NCBI RefSeq assembly: GCF_013111185.1
Contig: NZ_WVRE01000001.1
Coordinates: 310,001 to 374,000, forward strand
DNA from: Ruegeria sp. HKCCD7303
Lineage (GTDB): Bacteria; Pseudomonadota; Alphaproteobacteria; Rhodobacterales; Rhodobacteraceae
DNA length: 64,000 nucleotides
Direction of reading: 5' to 3'
Program-made: the position numbers and the translations under genes
Shown here: positions 36,424 to 45,145 of the stretch, piece after piece
How the letters are laid out: each line of letters begins with the position of its first letter
Position numbering within the stretch: position 1 is the stretch's first letter
The notes under the pieces: model-generated
Database searches by the model: none
What the model saw: the letters and a program-made list of their open reading frames with translations, nothing else
What the model was told of the DNA's origin: nothing

Positions 36424-36747
36424 TCACATCTGCATGATTAGATAATTGTTGATTTGCGCCTCATTGAACACGAGGACCCATGCCAGCGCGGTGATCGCCG
36501 TGCTTCCGACAAGCCACCATTTCAGATTTGCCAACGTCCCGTTTCGATGCGCTACGAACCACGAAACCGCGACCAGCACTGTTGAGATGGCGAGAACATA
36601 GTAGCTTGCTGCCGCAATTTTTCCGAATATCGCCAACCAACTGCCACCCAAGCCGAGCAACATCATGGCCATTGGAAGAACACAGCATGTCGCGACCCCC
36701 AAAGCGGAAACCGATCCCAAGTAGCTGAGGCTCACATATTTCTTCAT
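36424..36747 (-). CDS. merT: MerT-like mercuric ion transporter
   Basis: 107 residues, slightly short for MerT. Three membrane helices are visible. The first has the vicinal cysteine pair in ATCCVLPMAMMLLGLGGSW, the Hg(II) site of MerT. The second, cytoplasmic Cys pair of classical MerT is absent. It would bring Hg(II) into the cell. It is divergent from merR with a MerR-type promoter between them, and coupled to the GDCCVxC gene. No merP or merA lies nearby. Confidence 0.8.
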   Translation of the reverse strand: MKKYVSLSYLGSVSALGVATCCVLPMAMMLLGLGGSWLAIFGKIAAASYYVLAISTVLVAVSWFVAHRNGTLANLKWWLVGSTAITALAWVLVFNEAQINNYLIMQM

Positions 36748-36800
36748 CTTCTGCTCCCGAGGTACTCGATTTGATTGTGTTGAGGCACCGGCATTCAGAG

Positions 36801-36831
36801 CGTATAACTCCTGTAGTAACTACAGGATCAA
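36801..36831 (-). promoter_or_regulatory. MerR-type promoter/operator for merT
   Basis: On the minus strand, a -35 TTGATC and a -10 TATACG are separated by 19 bases, the long spacer typical of MerR-activated promoters. Inside the spacer lies the dyad CCTGTAGTAACTACAGG (36810-36826, 7-base arms). The site lies 54 bases before merT and 16 before merR. Confidence 0.85.
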
Positions 36832-36846
36832 GTGGAGGCACTTCAC

Positions 36847-37245
36847 ATGATTGCGATAGGTGAGGCTTCTCGGCAAAGCGGGGTCGGCATAGAAACTATC
36901 CGCTACTACGAACGCGAAGGTATCGTACCAAGACCCGCACGAGCTCTGAACAATCGTCGCCTCTATTCAGCAAACGATGTGGGTAGACTTCGGTTTTTGA
37001 AGAAATGCCGCGACCTGGGGTTTCCTCTATCTGACGCAAAGGCGCTTTTGGAGCTGTCAGAAGGAAGTACCGAAGACTGCCGATCAGTGAAAGAACTGGC
37101 CGAGGCACACATTGCCAGCGTTCGAAGCAAGATTGATGAGCTCAGACGTCTGGAGCGCGCCTTGAGTGAGCTTACGGCCAATTGTGATAGCGGAAACGTT
37201 CAATGCCCGATGCTGCAAAGACTTAGAACGATGGATGAAATCTGA
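36847..37245 (+). CDS. merR: MerR-family regulator, mercury type
   Basis: 132 residues from the ATG at 36847 with GGAGG eight bases upstream (an earlier ATG at 36832 lacks one). Winged HTH IGEASRQSGVGIETIRYYER, then the dimer helix. Cysteines at 78, 113 and 120 correspond to the three Hg(II)-binding cysteines of MerR (82, 117, 126), with the same 35-residue gap between the first two. It should activate merT when Hg(II) binds and repress it otherwise. Confidence 0.87.
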   Translation: MIAIGEASRQSGVGIETIRYYEREGIVPRPARALNNRRLYSANDVGRLRFLKKCRDLGFPLSDAKALLELSEGSTEDCRSVKELAEAHIASVRSKIDELRRLERALSELTANCDSGNVQCPMLQRLRTMDEI

Positions 37246-37348
37246 CTCTTGCCGCTGGGCGGAAGCAAAGAGTCTGAGATTTAGCCAGATCGCGTCAGAC
37301 CAAGGTCTGTGGTGCGGTAACAGATTGTCGTTCATAGTCGATTTCACG

Positions 37349-38752
37349 ATGAGAGTGAAAGTAGCTGACCTGACGATTGGCAATTGGTCGTTGTCGCGAG
37401 TGTTTCTTGCGGCCAGCATCGTTGTGATGGGCACTGCTACTGCAATCGTCGGGGTGTGGGTGTCAAATCGAATCCAGAACGCAGTCGTGCAAAACTCCGC
37501 TAACTCTGCGGCTCTATATATGGAAAGCGTAGTATCCCCGCTCAGCCAGGAATTGGCACATGGCGATCGCCTTTCAGAGCAAGCGAGTCTGGCGCTGGAC
37601 GAGATTTTTATGACCCAACCAATGCGTGACCGCATCGTTTCCTACAAATTCTGGAAGCAAGGCGGTGTGATTGCGCATGCCTCGGATACAGACATCATTG
37701 GAAACAGTTTCAATCCAACAGATGACTTAAGGCGGGCGTGGAGCGGTGATATCTCCGGCTCTTTCGAAGAGCTTGATCATGCCGAAAGCGCCGCAGAGGC
37801 GGCATTGGGAATACCATTACTTGAAGTTTACAGCCCCATCCGCGAACTCTGGTCCGGCGAAATCATCGCAGTTGCTGAGTTCTACGAAAGAGCTGATCAG
37901 CTTGAGTTAGACTTAGCCCAGGCCAGGCGAACAAGTTGGTTGGTCGTCGGTTCCGCATTTCTGGCATGTACGATTGTTCTGTATTCCATCGTTGCAATTG
38001 GCGACAAAACAATTCGACGACAGGGGGCTCTTCTTAAACAGCGCCTGACAGAAAGTGAGAGGATGGCTGAGCAGAATGCGCTGCTGCGGTCGCGTGTGGT
38101 CGAGGCGTCAGAAAGATATGCCACGCAAACAGATCGGTTCCTCAAGAATCTTGGAGCTGAGCTACATGATGGCCCTGCGCAATACCTGTCGCTCGCCGCC
38201 CTTAGACTGGAGGCGGCGTTTTCCAAAGGGTCCGAAAGACCTAAAGAGGCAGAGGAAATTCAGCAATCCCTGCAAAAATCTCTTGCTGAAATTCGTGCAA
38301 TATCGCGAGGGCTGTCCGCGCCAGATATCGACAGCCTGTCATTCGCCGATGTTGTGAAGAGAGCAGTGGAGGATCACGCCGAACACAGCCCGTTGCGACC
38401 GGAGATTTCGTTCTTGGGTAGCCAGGCCCCAGAGTTGTCATTGTCCGACAAGCTGTGCATTTTTCGGTTCCTTCAGGAAACGCTTTCCAATGCCGCGAGG
38501 TATGCCCCAGATTCCAACTGCACTGTTACTTCTGAGGTGCAAACCGACCGCATAATTATAAAGGTCAAAGACGACGGGCCTGGATTTAGAAAGTCAGAAG
38601 AATCCGCATTGCGTGACGATGGAGGCCAGGGGCTTATGGGCTTGCGAGATCGAGTCGAGAGCATTGGCGGCAAGTTTGAAGTCGTATCGAGACCGGGCGA
38701 AGGCACCACCATTGCTATGACACTCTTTCCCAGAAAGTTAGGCACATCATGA
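37349..38752 (+). CDS. Sensor histidine kinase, NarL-partner type (HisKA_3)
   Basis: 467 residues from the ATG at 37349; the frame is open upstream but overlaps merR, and no strong ribosome-binding site marks the start. Membrane helix at about 16-38, periplasmic sensor 40-195, second helix 196-217, then the kinase. Phosphoacceptor H273 in GAELHDGPAQYL, N box QETLSNAARYAP (N381), G1 KDDGPGF (407-413), G2 GQGLMGLRDR. It overlaps the response regulator by 4 bases. The signal is unknown; the sensor region has no recognised domain. Confidence 0.9.
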   Translation: MRVKVADLTIGNWSLSRVFLAASIVVMGTATAIVGVWVSNRIQNAVVQNSANSAALYMESVVSPLSQELAHGDRLSEQASLALDEIFMTQPMRDRIVSYKFWKQGGVIAHASDTDIIGNSFNPTDDLRRAWSGDISGSFEELDHAESAAEAALGIPLLEVYSPIRELWSGEIIAVAEFYERADQLELDLAQARRTSWLVVGSAFLACTIVLYSIVAIGDKTIRRQGALLKQRLTESERMAEQNALLRSRVVEASERYATQTDRFLKNLGAELHDGPAQYLSLAALRLEAAFSKGSERPKEAEEIQQSLQKSLAEIRAISRGLSAPDIDSLSFADVVKRAVEDHAEHSPLRPEISFLGSQAPELSLSDKLCIFRFLQETLSNAARYAPDSNCTVTSEVQTDRIIIKVKDDGPGFRKSEESALRDDGGQGLMGLRDRVESIGGKFEVVSRPGEGTTIAMTLFPRKLGTS

Positions 38753-39396
38753 CTACATCCGTCGTAATAGCTGATGATCACCCGATATTCAGGGATGGTT
38801 TGCGACGCACACTAGATGAAGCTGATGGTTTCAAAGTTTTGGCTGCCGGTTCCAATGCTGAAGAGGCAGTGTCGCTGGTCGGCACGCATCAGCCGGACAT
38901 AGCTATTCTTGACCTCTCGATGCCCGGTGGCGGGATAAGCGCGACACGTAAAATTGCGGCAATGGAAAATCCACCCGTCATTGCAATCTTGACGGTCTCA
39001 GAGAACAGCAGCGATGTCGCGGACGCCTTGGAGGCGGGCGCTATTGGGTACATTGTGAAGGGAGTAACCGCGAGCGAACTAACCGCTTCCTTACGCAGCA
39101 TCGCCGCAGGTGAAGGGTTCGTTTCTCCGGGCTTGGCCTCGCGGGTATTGCTGCAAATCAATGCTGACACCGGCATGTCTATTAACAGCAGCATTCTCGA
39201 TGACCTTACGCATCGTGAGGAAGAAATACTTCGACGCGTGGCCAAAGGACTGAGCAATCGTGAAATCGCTGACGAGTTAGACCTTCAGGAAAAGACCGTG
39301 AAGCACTACATGACGGCAATCCTGTCCAAGCTTCATGCGCGAAATCGGGTAGAGGCTGCAATCATCGCCCATGATGTATGGAACAAAGCAGAATAA
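38749..39396 (+). CDS. NarL/FixJ-family response regulator
   Basis: 215 residues. Receiver domain with acidic pair D9-D10, phosphoacceptor D55 in AILDLSMPG and the GYIVKGVTASELTASL switch Lys. LuxR-type HTH at about 148-200 (LTHREEEILRRVAKGLSNRE and KTVKHYMTAILSKLHARNRV). Coupled to the kinase by a 4-base overlap. The nearest candidate target is the Asp/Arg-repeat protein gene encoded convergently downstream, but that is only proximity. Confidence 0.93.
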   Translation: MTTSVVIADDHPIFRDGLRRTLDEADGFKVLAAGSNAEEAVSLVGTHQPDIAILDLSMPGGGISATRKIAAMENPPVIAILTVSENSSDVADALEAGAIGYIVKGVTASELTASLRSIAAGEGFVSPGLASRVLLQINADTGMSINSSILDDLTHREEEILRRVAKGLSNREIADELDLQEKTVKHYMTAILSKLHARNRVEAAIIAHDVWNKAE

Positions 39397-39470
39397 CTTC
39401 TTTTTCTTTCAAGACGATGGCGGCCCTCACCAAGAGAAGCCGCCAACGAATCTTCGACTGGAGTTGCTGT

Positions 39471-40292
39471 TCAGTTAGCAACCGCCTGTAGCCTCCGGCG
39501 ATCAGATGCCGTTGCGTTTCTCTCAACAACAGTCCGGTTGTACGGGTCTTTCAACTCGTAGCGCCCGAACTCGATCTCTTCCTTCCAACCATTGGCATAG
39601 TTAACTTCGATGTTGTTGCCTTGGATTTCCACTTTCGTGGGCCGACTTCCGGCAGTGCCGCCTTGCCCAGAGGAACGCACGCTGTCGATTGAGATACCAT
39701 TCGCTAAAGACCGAAGCCTAGAGACGTCAGCGCCAGTCGCGGGGCGCTCCTCAACGGTTCGGTTCTGAGCATTCTTTCTCTCATACCGACCGTTTTCGAT
39801 CTCTTCCTTGGTTCCGTCGGCGTAACGCACTTCAATGCCGTTAGCGCTTGTTTCGACCTTCGTTATCCCCGCCGAACCCGACGGTTTGCCCCCTGCTTGA
39901 GACCGATCCTTCTTTCCGCTAGCTTCATTGGAACGTTTGGAGTCATCATCGTCATCATCATCGTCGTCGCGACCACTTTTTCCTGACCCCGAATTGTCAT
40001 CACGGTCATCATCTCTGTCGTCGTCGCGATCATCATCTCTATCGTCATCACGATCATCATCCCGGTCATCGTCTCGGCCGCTGCTACCGGACCCTGAGTT
40101 GTCGTCTCGGTCATCATCTCTGTCGTCGCGACCATCCCCGTCGCTTCCCCTGCCGCTCTTGGCAAAGGCATATGACGGTTCAAAGTGTAGGCGACCATCG
40201 GCATCAAACGCTGGCACATAAGGCGTCGCCGCAATCAACGAAGCCAACGCCGCTGTACTAAGAAGTTGACCCAGCTTTCTTTGAATTTTCAT
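39471..40292 (-). CDS. Secreted Asp/Arg-repeat protein with two C-terminal DGT-type repeats
   Basis: 273 residues from the ATG at 40292, set by GGAGG five bases upstream. An N-terminal signal peptide (LLSTAALASLIAATPYVPAF) is followed at about 45-125 by a low-complexity run of D-R-D-D units and an uninterrupted Asp stretch. Then two related 45-residue units follow: EVRYADGTKEEIENGRYERK with VEERPATGADVSRLR, and EVNYANGWKEEIEFGRYELK with VVERNATASDRRRLQ. The acidic repeat should bind calcium or other cations outside the membrane. I know similar repeat proteins in Rhodobacterales but no function. Confidence 0.75.
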   Translation of the reverse strand: MKIQRKLGQLLSTAALASLIAATPYVPAFDADGRLHFEPSYAFAKSGRGSDGDGRDDRDDDRDDNSGSGSSGRDDDRDDDRDDDRDDDRDDDRDDDRDDNSGSGKSGRDDDDDDDDDSKRSNEASGKKDRSQAGGKPSGSAGITKVETSANGIEVRYADGTKEEIENGRYERKNAQNRTVEERPATGADVSRLRSLANGISIDSVRSSGQGGTAGSRPTKVEIQGNNIEVNYANGWKEEIEFGRYELKDPYNRTVVERNATASDRRRLQAVAN

Positions 40293-40451
40293 TTTCGCCT
40301 CCAATTCTGAGCATCACGTTTCGTGACGTTGGAGACAGGTTACTTCTGGTTCGGCTGTCCCACATCGGGCTTAAGTCTGACGAATTTCAAGCCGAACGTC
40401 TTAATCAGATCAGTCAAGCCGATAGTGTTTTTGTAGAGCCAAATGACCAGT

Positions 40452-41333
40452 TTAGTGGGATCTAACTCCGTCACCCTTCAATTCGTCATCAGGTTCGAGA
40501 TGAATGACAAAGACCGAACCCGGGTACAAACGCTCCAATTCTTCCTCGATGTCGTTGCATATATCGTGTGCCGCGCTGACTGGCATCGTGCCGTCCACAA
40601 CAAGATGAAACTCCACGAAGATGACATTTGCGGACCTGCGCCCTTTGAGGTCGTGGTACTCTAAGGCTGCGCCGAGATTTGCTTCGATTGCATTAGAAAC
40701 GGTCTGCAAGTCATGATCCGAAAGGGTCGCATCCATGAGGCCATCGACGGACGCCCGAATAACTTTCCAGCCCTCCCACAAGATGTTCAGCGCAACAAGA
40801 ATTGCCAAGATTGGGTCGAGGATCAACCAGCCGGTGGCAAGCGCCAGTATCAGACCTGCGATGACACCAACTGAAGTCATGACATCTGTAAAAATGTGCC
40901 GGGAGCTTGCCTCCAATGCAGGCGAACCCTCGCGCCTGCCGATTTTGAGCAATAGGCAGGCCCATGCGCCATTCACGCCCGTTGCAACGACGTTGACGAC
41001 GATTCCAAGAAGCGGCGCATCCTCAAGATGCGGGTTTGGGAGTGCCAATACAGCTTCTCTGATGATCAAGAACGCCGCCAGCACAATCAGTACGCCCTCG
41101 ACGACAGCGGAAAGATACTCGGCCTTTTTGTGACCAAAGGGGTGGTTTTCATCAGGGGGTTTATTGGCAACCCGAACCGCAAAGTATGCCAGCAACGCCG
41201 CAACGACATTCACGGTAGATTCCATTGCGTCCGACAACAACGCGACCGAGCCTGTCAGCCACCAAGCGAGAAGTTTCAGAGCCAGTACGGCAATGGATAT
41301 CGGAATGGACCAAAGAGCGATTTTTTGTGTCAT
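40452..41333 (-). CDS. Cation diffusion facilitator (CDF) transporter
   Basis: 293 residues from the ATG at 41333 with GAGGG upstream (a TTG seven codons earlier is possible). Six membrane helices. Metal sites: LLSDAMESTVNVVAALLAYF in helix 2 and RHIFTDVMTSVGVIAGL in helix 5 (His/Asp pair). The cytoplasmic domain carries ANVIFVEFHLVVDGTMPVSA and CNDIEEELERLYPGSVFVIH, typical of the dimeric zinc-sensing fold. It exports Zn(II), Fe(II) or similar ions by proton exchange. The exact metal cannot be read from the sequence. Confidence 0.9.
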   Translation of the reverse strand: MTQKIALWSIPISIAVLALKLLAWWLTGSVALLSDAMESTVNVVAALLAYFAVRVANKPPDENHPFGHKKAEYLSAVVEGVLIVLAAFLIIREAVLALPNPHLEDAPLLGIVVNVVATGVNGAWACLLLKIGRREGSPALEASSRHIFTDVMTSVGVIAGLILALATGWLILDPILAILVALNILWEGWKVIRASVDGLMDATLSDHDLQTVSNAIEANLGAALEYHDLKGRRSANVIFVEFHLVVDGTMPVSAAHDICNDIEEELERLYPGSVFVIHLEPDDELKGDGVRSH

Positions 41334-41491
41334 TTGGCCACGACCCTCAGTCAATCATGAACAGAAACTCGGTTGTTTGGTGAGCTCCGACGTTCAAAAC
41401 CTAAAACAGGTGTTTGATGAAAAGGGAATAGGCCTTACGGCTTCCTACCGGCGACAGCATCAGATCCCCGCGGCATGGCGCCAAACGACTG

Positions 41492-42400
41492 TTACTCAGA
41501 TGGAAGCCGCGTCGACGAAACGGGAACAGCTTTGAGATACGCGGCAATCGCCAAACGATCCTCATCCGTGAGGCGTGATGTGTTCTCGATGACCTCCACC
41601 ATCTCGCCACCTGCGCTGTCATAGTCCGGCGTGAAGCCGGATTTCAAGTACTCGGCGATGTCAGCCTCGGACCAATCAAGCTGGTCTGAGGTAAGGCCGG
41701 GGATGCGACCTTTCCCGTTTGGATTTGGTGCACCTGTCAGCCAAAGGTCTCGTTTCAGACCACCTAAGCCATTTCGCGGCGTGTGGCATTCGGCGCAGTG
41801 ACCCAACGCCTCCACCAGATACCGGCCTTGCCTTTGTTGGTTGGTCAGATCACCTTGGACTACCCAACCTGGCGACATGAACAAAAGCTTCCATCCCCCC
41901 AGTCCGCGTCGAATGTTGAAGGGAAAGTGAACCTCATGCGGAACGCTTGCAGTTGTGGCTGGTGGCAGAGTGCTGAGGAATGCTTGAAGCGAAACGATGT
42001 CATCCGCTGACATGTTGGTGTAAGATGTGTAGGGAAACGCTGGAAAATAGTGCTGCCCTTCGGCTCCGGTCCCATGGATCAAGGCGTTGGCCAGATCCAT
42101 GGCTGACCAGGACCCAATACCGACTTGTGGGTGACTGGAAATGTTGGGGGCGATGAACGTGCCAAACTCCGTCTCAAACCGGCGACCACCGGAGAGCATG
42201 AGCTTTTCTTCACCAACCGCGTCCGGCGCTGAATGACAGGATGCGCATCCTGCGGCGTGGAAAACGATTTCACCTCTGGCAAGATCTGGGTTCAAACCGT
42301 CAAGTTGAGATCGATCCATTCTTTGTGGTCGGGTCAGCACCAAACCGGCCAACCCAACCAAAAGTGCAACGAAAGCAGTGAAAAGGAAAAACCGCTTCAC
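41492..42400 (-). CDS. Diheme c-type cytochrome
   Basis: 302 residues. An N-terminal membrane anchor or signal (FFLFTAFVALLVGLAGLVLT) is followed by two cytochrome c domains. Heme sites are CASCH (52-56) and CAECH (about 202), each with a following Met-containing stretch. It resembles the cytochrome subunits of periplasmic alcohol/aldehyde dehydrogenases. It follows the small cytochrome gene after 13 bases on the same strand. No dehydrogenase subunit is adjacent, so its electron donor is unknown. Confidence 0.88.
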   Translation of the reverse strand: MKRFFLFTAFVALLVGLAGLVLTRPQRMDRSQLDGLNPDLARGEIVFHAAGCASCHSAPDAVGEEKLMLSGGRRFETEFGTFIAPNISSHPQVGIGSWSAMDLANALIHGTGAEGQHYFPAFPYTSYTNMSADDIVSLQAFLSTLPPATTASVPHEVHFPFNIRRGLGGWKLLFMSPGWVVQGDLTNQQRQGRYLVEALGHCAECHTPRNGLGGLKRDLWLTGAPNPNGKGRIPGLTSDQLDWSEADIAEYLKSGFTPDYDSAGGEMVEVIENTSRLTDEDRLAIAAYLKAVPVSSTRLPSE

Positions 42401-42413
42401 AGCTTTCTACCAT

Positions 42414-42881
42414 TTAGTCTTTCGGTGCTCTGTACGCTTTGTGACATGCCGAACAGCTTCCACCCAGATCGCCCATAGCCGCTTTCAGGGCATCAACATC
42501 TTGGCCAGCCGCAGCCTGCATCGCAACAGCGGCGTCTGCCATGGCCTGCCCTTTCGCACCAACGTCAGGGAAGTTTTCCCAGATTGCAGGTAGCGCTCGG
42601 GAGGACGGATCGGAAACATTGTCAGATCCCTGTGGCCACATTGCGGATTGGTCGATCTGCGTTAGTACAACAAGGTTGTTTGCAGCCCGTGTTGCGGCCT
42701 CGGCGTCATAATCCACCTCGCCTTTGGCCATGCCGCCAAGCGTACCAAGATTGAAGGCATAGAGCTGCATGATTGAGGTTCGAGCTTTCACAGCCGGGTT
42801 TTCACTTTCGTGGGCGATGGCTGTGCCAATTGCGGTCAATGACAAAAGACCCGCTGCGAAGATTGAGAACTGCTTCATCAT
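42414..42881 (-). CDS. Cytochrome c' / c556-type (class II)
   Basis: 155 residues: signal peptide to about residue 23 (ending IGTAIAH), a helical body (four-helix bundle), and a single heme site CSACH close to the C terminus, as in class II cytochromes. GGGAGA precedes the ATG. Members carry electrons or bind NO in the periplasm. Probably co-transcribed with the diheme cytochrome; divergent from a LysR gene with 86 bases between. Confidence 0.88.
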   Translation of the reverse strand: MMKQFSIFAAGLLSLTAIGTAIAHESENPAVKARTSIMQLYAFNLGTLGGMAKGEVDYDAEAATRAANNLVVLTQIDQSAMWPQGSDNVSDPSSRALPAIWENFPDVGAKGQAMADAAVAMQAAAGQDVDALKAAMGDLGGSCSACHKAYRAPKD

Positions 42882-42967
42882 GATGTGTCTCCCTGTTCAA
42901 TGCTCCGAATGTTAGCTTGAACGAATTTTCTTGTAATTGTTTGTTATTGGTCGTCTCTTGTTAATTT

Positions 42968-43813
42968 ATGAACAACGAAAACTGGGACGACATTCGATAC
43001 GCGCTGGCGGTAAGCAAATACGGCTCACTTAATGCAGCCGCAACGGCCATGGGCGTCACGCACGCCACAGTCTTGCGCAGAGTGGCCGCTTTCGAAGAGC
43101 GCAATGGCTGCCGGATTTTTCAAAAAAACCCGTCAGGATATTCCGTTCTGCCCGAAGCTAGTGCGATCTTTTCTGCAATGGAAAGCGTCGAAGACGCAGT
43201 GCTGTCGGTGGAGCGAGCGGTTGTCGGGGCAAACCGGTCTCCTATGGGTCACGTGCGAATTACGTCTACCGATAGTCTTTGTCAGATTGTTCTCCCTAGA
43301 ATACTCAACGAAATCTCACGCCTTTACCCAGGTTTGAACCTGACTCTGCTAAGCCAGAACAGCCACCATGATCTTTCCCGACTGACAGCAGACATTGCTG
43401 TGCGCCCTTCGATAAAGCTCGGGGAAGGGCTGATCGGGGAGCGTGCAGGAACGCTGTCCTTCGGTGTCTTTGACGATGGTAGCCCCAATCGCAGGTGGAT
43501 GAGGCTAGACGGGGCGTTGAGTCGTTCACTTCCTGCCAAATGGCTGGCGCAGAATGTAAGCGCCGACGAAATGACCAATGGAGCAGACAGTTTTCTGGTG
43601 CTACAGCAGATGGCGGCCTCGGGAGCTGGTAAAACCTTTCTGCCGTCATTTTTTGGCGACGTGGATACCCGCCTTAAACGGTCACAGGACGTGAATCCTA
43701 AGATCGAGGTTCCGCTGTGGGTCGCAACGTTAGAAGAAATCTCGCAAACTCCAAGGTTTGCTGTAGTTCAGAAGGCACTAGTCGAACGCATATCGGAAGC
43801 GCTAGCTAAGTGA
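42968..43813 (+). CDS. LysR-family transcriptional regulator
   Basis: 281 residues. HTH: IRYALAVSKYGSLNAAATAM and GVTHATVLRRVAAFEERNG. The effector domain begins near residue 90 (MGHVRITSTDSLCQIVLPRI). The C-terminal part is somewhat short for LysR. It is divergent from the cytochrome pair, the usual arrangement of a LysR regulator and its target, so it probably controls those genes. No clear ribosome-binding site precedes the ATG. Confidence 0.87.
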   Translation: MNNENWDDIRYALAVSKYGSLNAAATAMGVTHATVLRRVAAFEERNGCRIFQKNPSGYSVLPEASAIFSAMESVEDAVLSVERAVVGANRSPMGHVRITSTDSLCQIVLPRILNEISRLYPGLNLTLLSQNSHHDLSRLTADIAVRPSIKLGEGLIGERAGTLSFGVFDDGSPNRRWMRLDGALSRSLPAKWLAQNVSADEMTNGADSFLVLQQMAASGAGKTFLPSFFGDVDTRLKRSQDVNPKIEVPLWVATLEEISQTPRFAVVQKALVERISEALAK

Positions 43814-43914
43814 TTTTGGGCAACTGAGACTTTCGAGTTCTTAAATTTTTGACTTTCCAAGTTTGCAAAGCCCAGTCGGAAACGTTCGCATTGGGCTACT
43901 CCAATCAACTATGA

Positions 43915-44625
43915 TTGCTACTGAGAACGGCAAAACTGAGCCCAAACTGCACACGAGAAGAATCTAAGGCGATCCGGCTTGAATTGATCGATTCACAAGT
44001 TTCTAATCTTCGGGAATTTGGGAGATTTGCGAGAATGAGTATCCTCCGCAGTTTTGCCGCGTCACGGGGCGCAACAGTGTTTCAACCAGGTCAAGCATGT
44101 CCAGGCTTCATCATTCTGTCAGAGGGATCAATTCGTGTAACGCTTACAGGCCCGAGCGGACGCGAAGTGGTCCTTTATCGTGTCACGCCGGGCGATGTAT
44201 GCCTCCAGACTTTGTCATGCCTGATAAAGGACGAGGCCTACGGCGCCGAAGGTGTTGCAGAGACCGACCTGACCGGGCAACTCGTGCTAGCGCACGAGTT
44301 TCGAAACAAGCTCGCCGAGGACGCTGAGTTCCGAGATATGATTATGTTGTCCGTTTCCTCGCGGTTTTCGGAGTACCAGCAGTTGATTGAAGATGTGGCG
44401 CTTACGAACTTCGATGCGCGGCTCGCCAAGGCGTTGATAAGGCTTGCCTCTTCAGACAGCAGGGTGAAGGCAACCCACTCCGAACTCGCAAGCGAAACAG
44501 CCTCAGGTCGCGCCTACGTTACTCGCAGATTGGCGGCGTTCGCAAAGAAAGGCTGGGTAAAGCAGCATGAGGACGGCATCGCCATACTTGATCGCAAGGA
44601 ACTGGAACATGTTGCCGCAGGTTAA
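43915..44625 (+). CDS. Crp/Fnr-family regulator
   Basis: 236 residues from a TTG at 43915; the true start may be later, since the family core begins near residue 45. Cyclic-nucleotide-binding-like domain: ATVFQPGQACPGFIILSEGS, GREVVLYRVTPGDVCLQTLS. C-terminal winged HTH: THSELASETASGRAYVTRRL. No Fnr-type N-terminal Cys cluster is seen, although one Cys lies in the cupin domain (GDVCLQTLSCL). This subgroup is commonly found just upstream of a DUF2892 gene, as here (72 bases). Confidence 0.83.
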   Translation: MLLRTAKLSPNCTREESKAIRLELIDSQVSNLREFGRFARMSILRSFAASRGATVFQPGQACPGFIILSEGSIRVTLTGPSGREVVLYRVTPGDVCLQTLSCLIKDEAYGAEGVAETDLTGQLVLAHEFRNKLAEDAEFRDMIMLSVSSRFSEYQQLIEDVALTNFDARLAKALIRLASSDSRVKATHSELASETASGRAYVTRRLAAFAKKGWVKQHEDGIAILDRKELEHVAAG

Positions 44626-44697
44626 CGGTGACTCTGTCACCGTCTGTCGACGACGCAAAAGGTTAGAATTGGGCATCAATCAACCAAGGAGGATTTA

Positions 44698-44895
44698 ATG
44701 ATGTCCAGAAATGAAGGAACACTTGATCGCTCACTGCGTATCATTCTCGGCCTTGTGCTGCTGTCTTTGATCTTTGTCGGTCCTCAGACGATGTGGGGGC
44801 TTATTGGCATCATCCCACTCATCACAGGTCTATTTGGCGTTTGCCCGATCTACTCCGCTCTAGGGATCAAAACGTGCAGCGTGAAAACGAACTAA
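44698..44895 (+). CDS. DUF2892 (YgaP-like) small membrane protein
   Basis: 65 residues. AAGGAGGA precedes two consecutive ATGs. N-terminal NEGTLDRSLRIILGLVLLSL is the family signature, with two membrane helices and a conserved GVCPIYSALGIKTC end. The same domain is fused to rhodanese in YgaP. The two C-terminal cysteines suggest a link to sulfur chemistry. Probably controlled by the upstream Crp/Fnr regulator. Confidence 0.87.
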   Translation: MMSRNEGTLDRSLRIILGLVLLSLIFVGPQTMWGLIGIIPLITGLFGVCPIYSALGIKTCSVKTN

Positions 44896-45114
44896 TGGAA
44901 GCTGCATATCTCGGTATTGGGGGCGACGTCACGCCCTCATAGATTCTCAAGTTGAAGCCCAGTTCACCTTGGCGTTGTCGGTCCCAACTGGACTGAGGGC
45001 GATCTCAGAATCTTGCGAACCTCGTAAGTCCGCTTCGTCCCGCGAAGCCACATTCGCAGGGTCTTGTTTTGAATGTCCGCTTCGGGCTGATAGTTCTACT
45101 CTCGGGGTTCGCGC

Positions 45115-45138
45115 AAAAAAGGCCGCTCGAAAGCGGCC
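45115..45138 (-). terminator. Rho-independent terminator of the recombinase gene
   Basis: Perfect 7-base arms GGCCGCT/AGCGGCC (45121-45138, loop cgaa) followed on the minus strand by six T. It starts eight bases after the recombinase stop. Confidence 0.92.
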
Positions 45139-45145
45139 TGATGGA

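Noticed and set aside
39928-40140. Short repeats near 40000 as a CRISPR array
   Set aside because: The units are in-frame codon repeats of an Asp/Arg-rich protein with no unique spacers.
39928-40221. A Ser-rich 97-codon frame opposite the Asp/Arg-repeat gene
   Set aside because: It is the mirror of the GAT/CGT repeat; the minus-strand frame has the signal peptide and ribosome-binding site.
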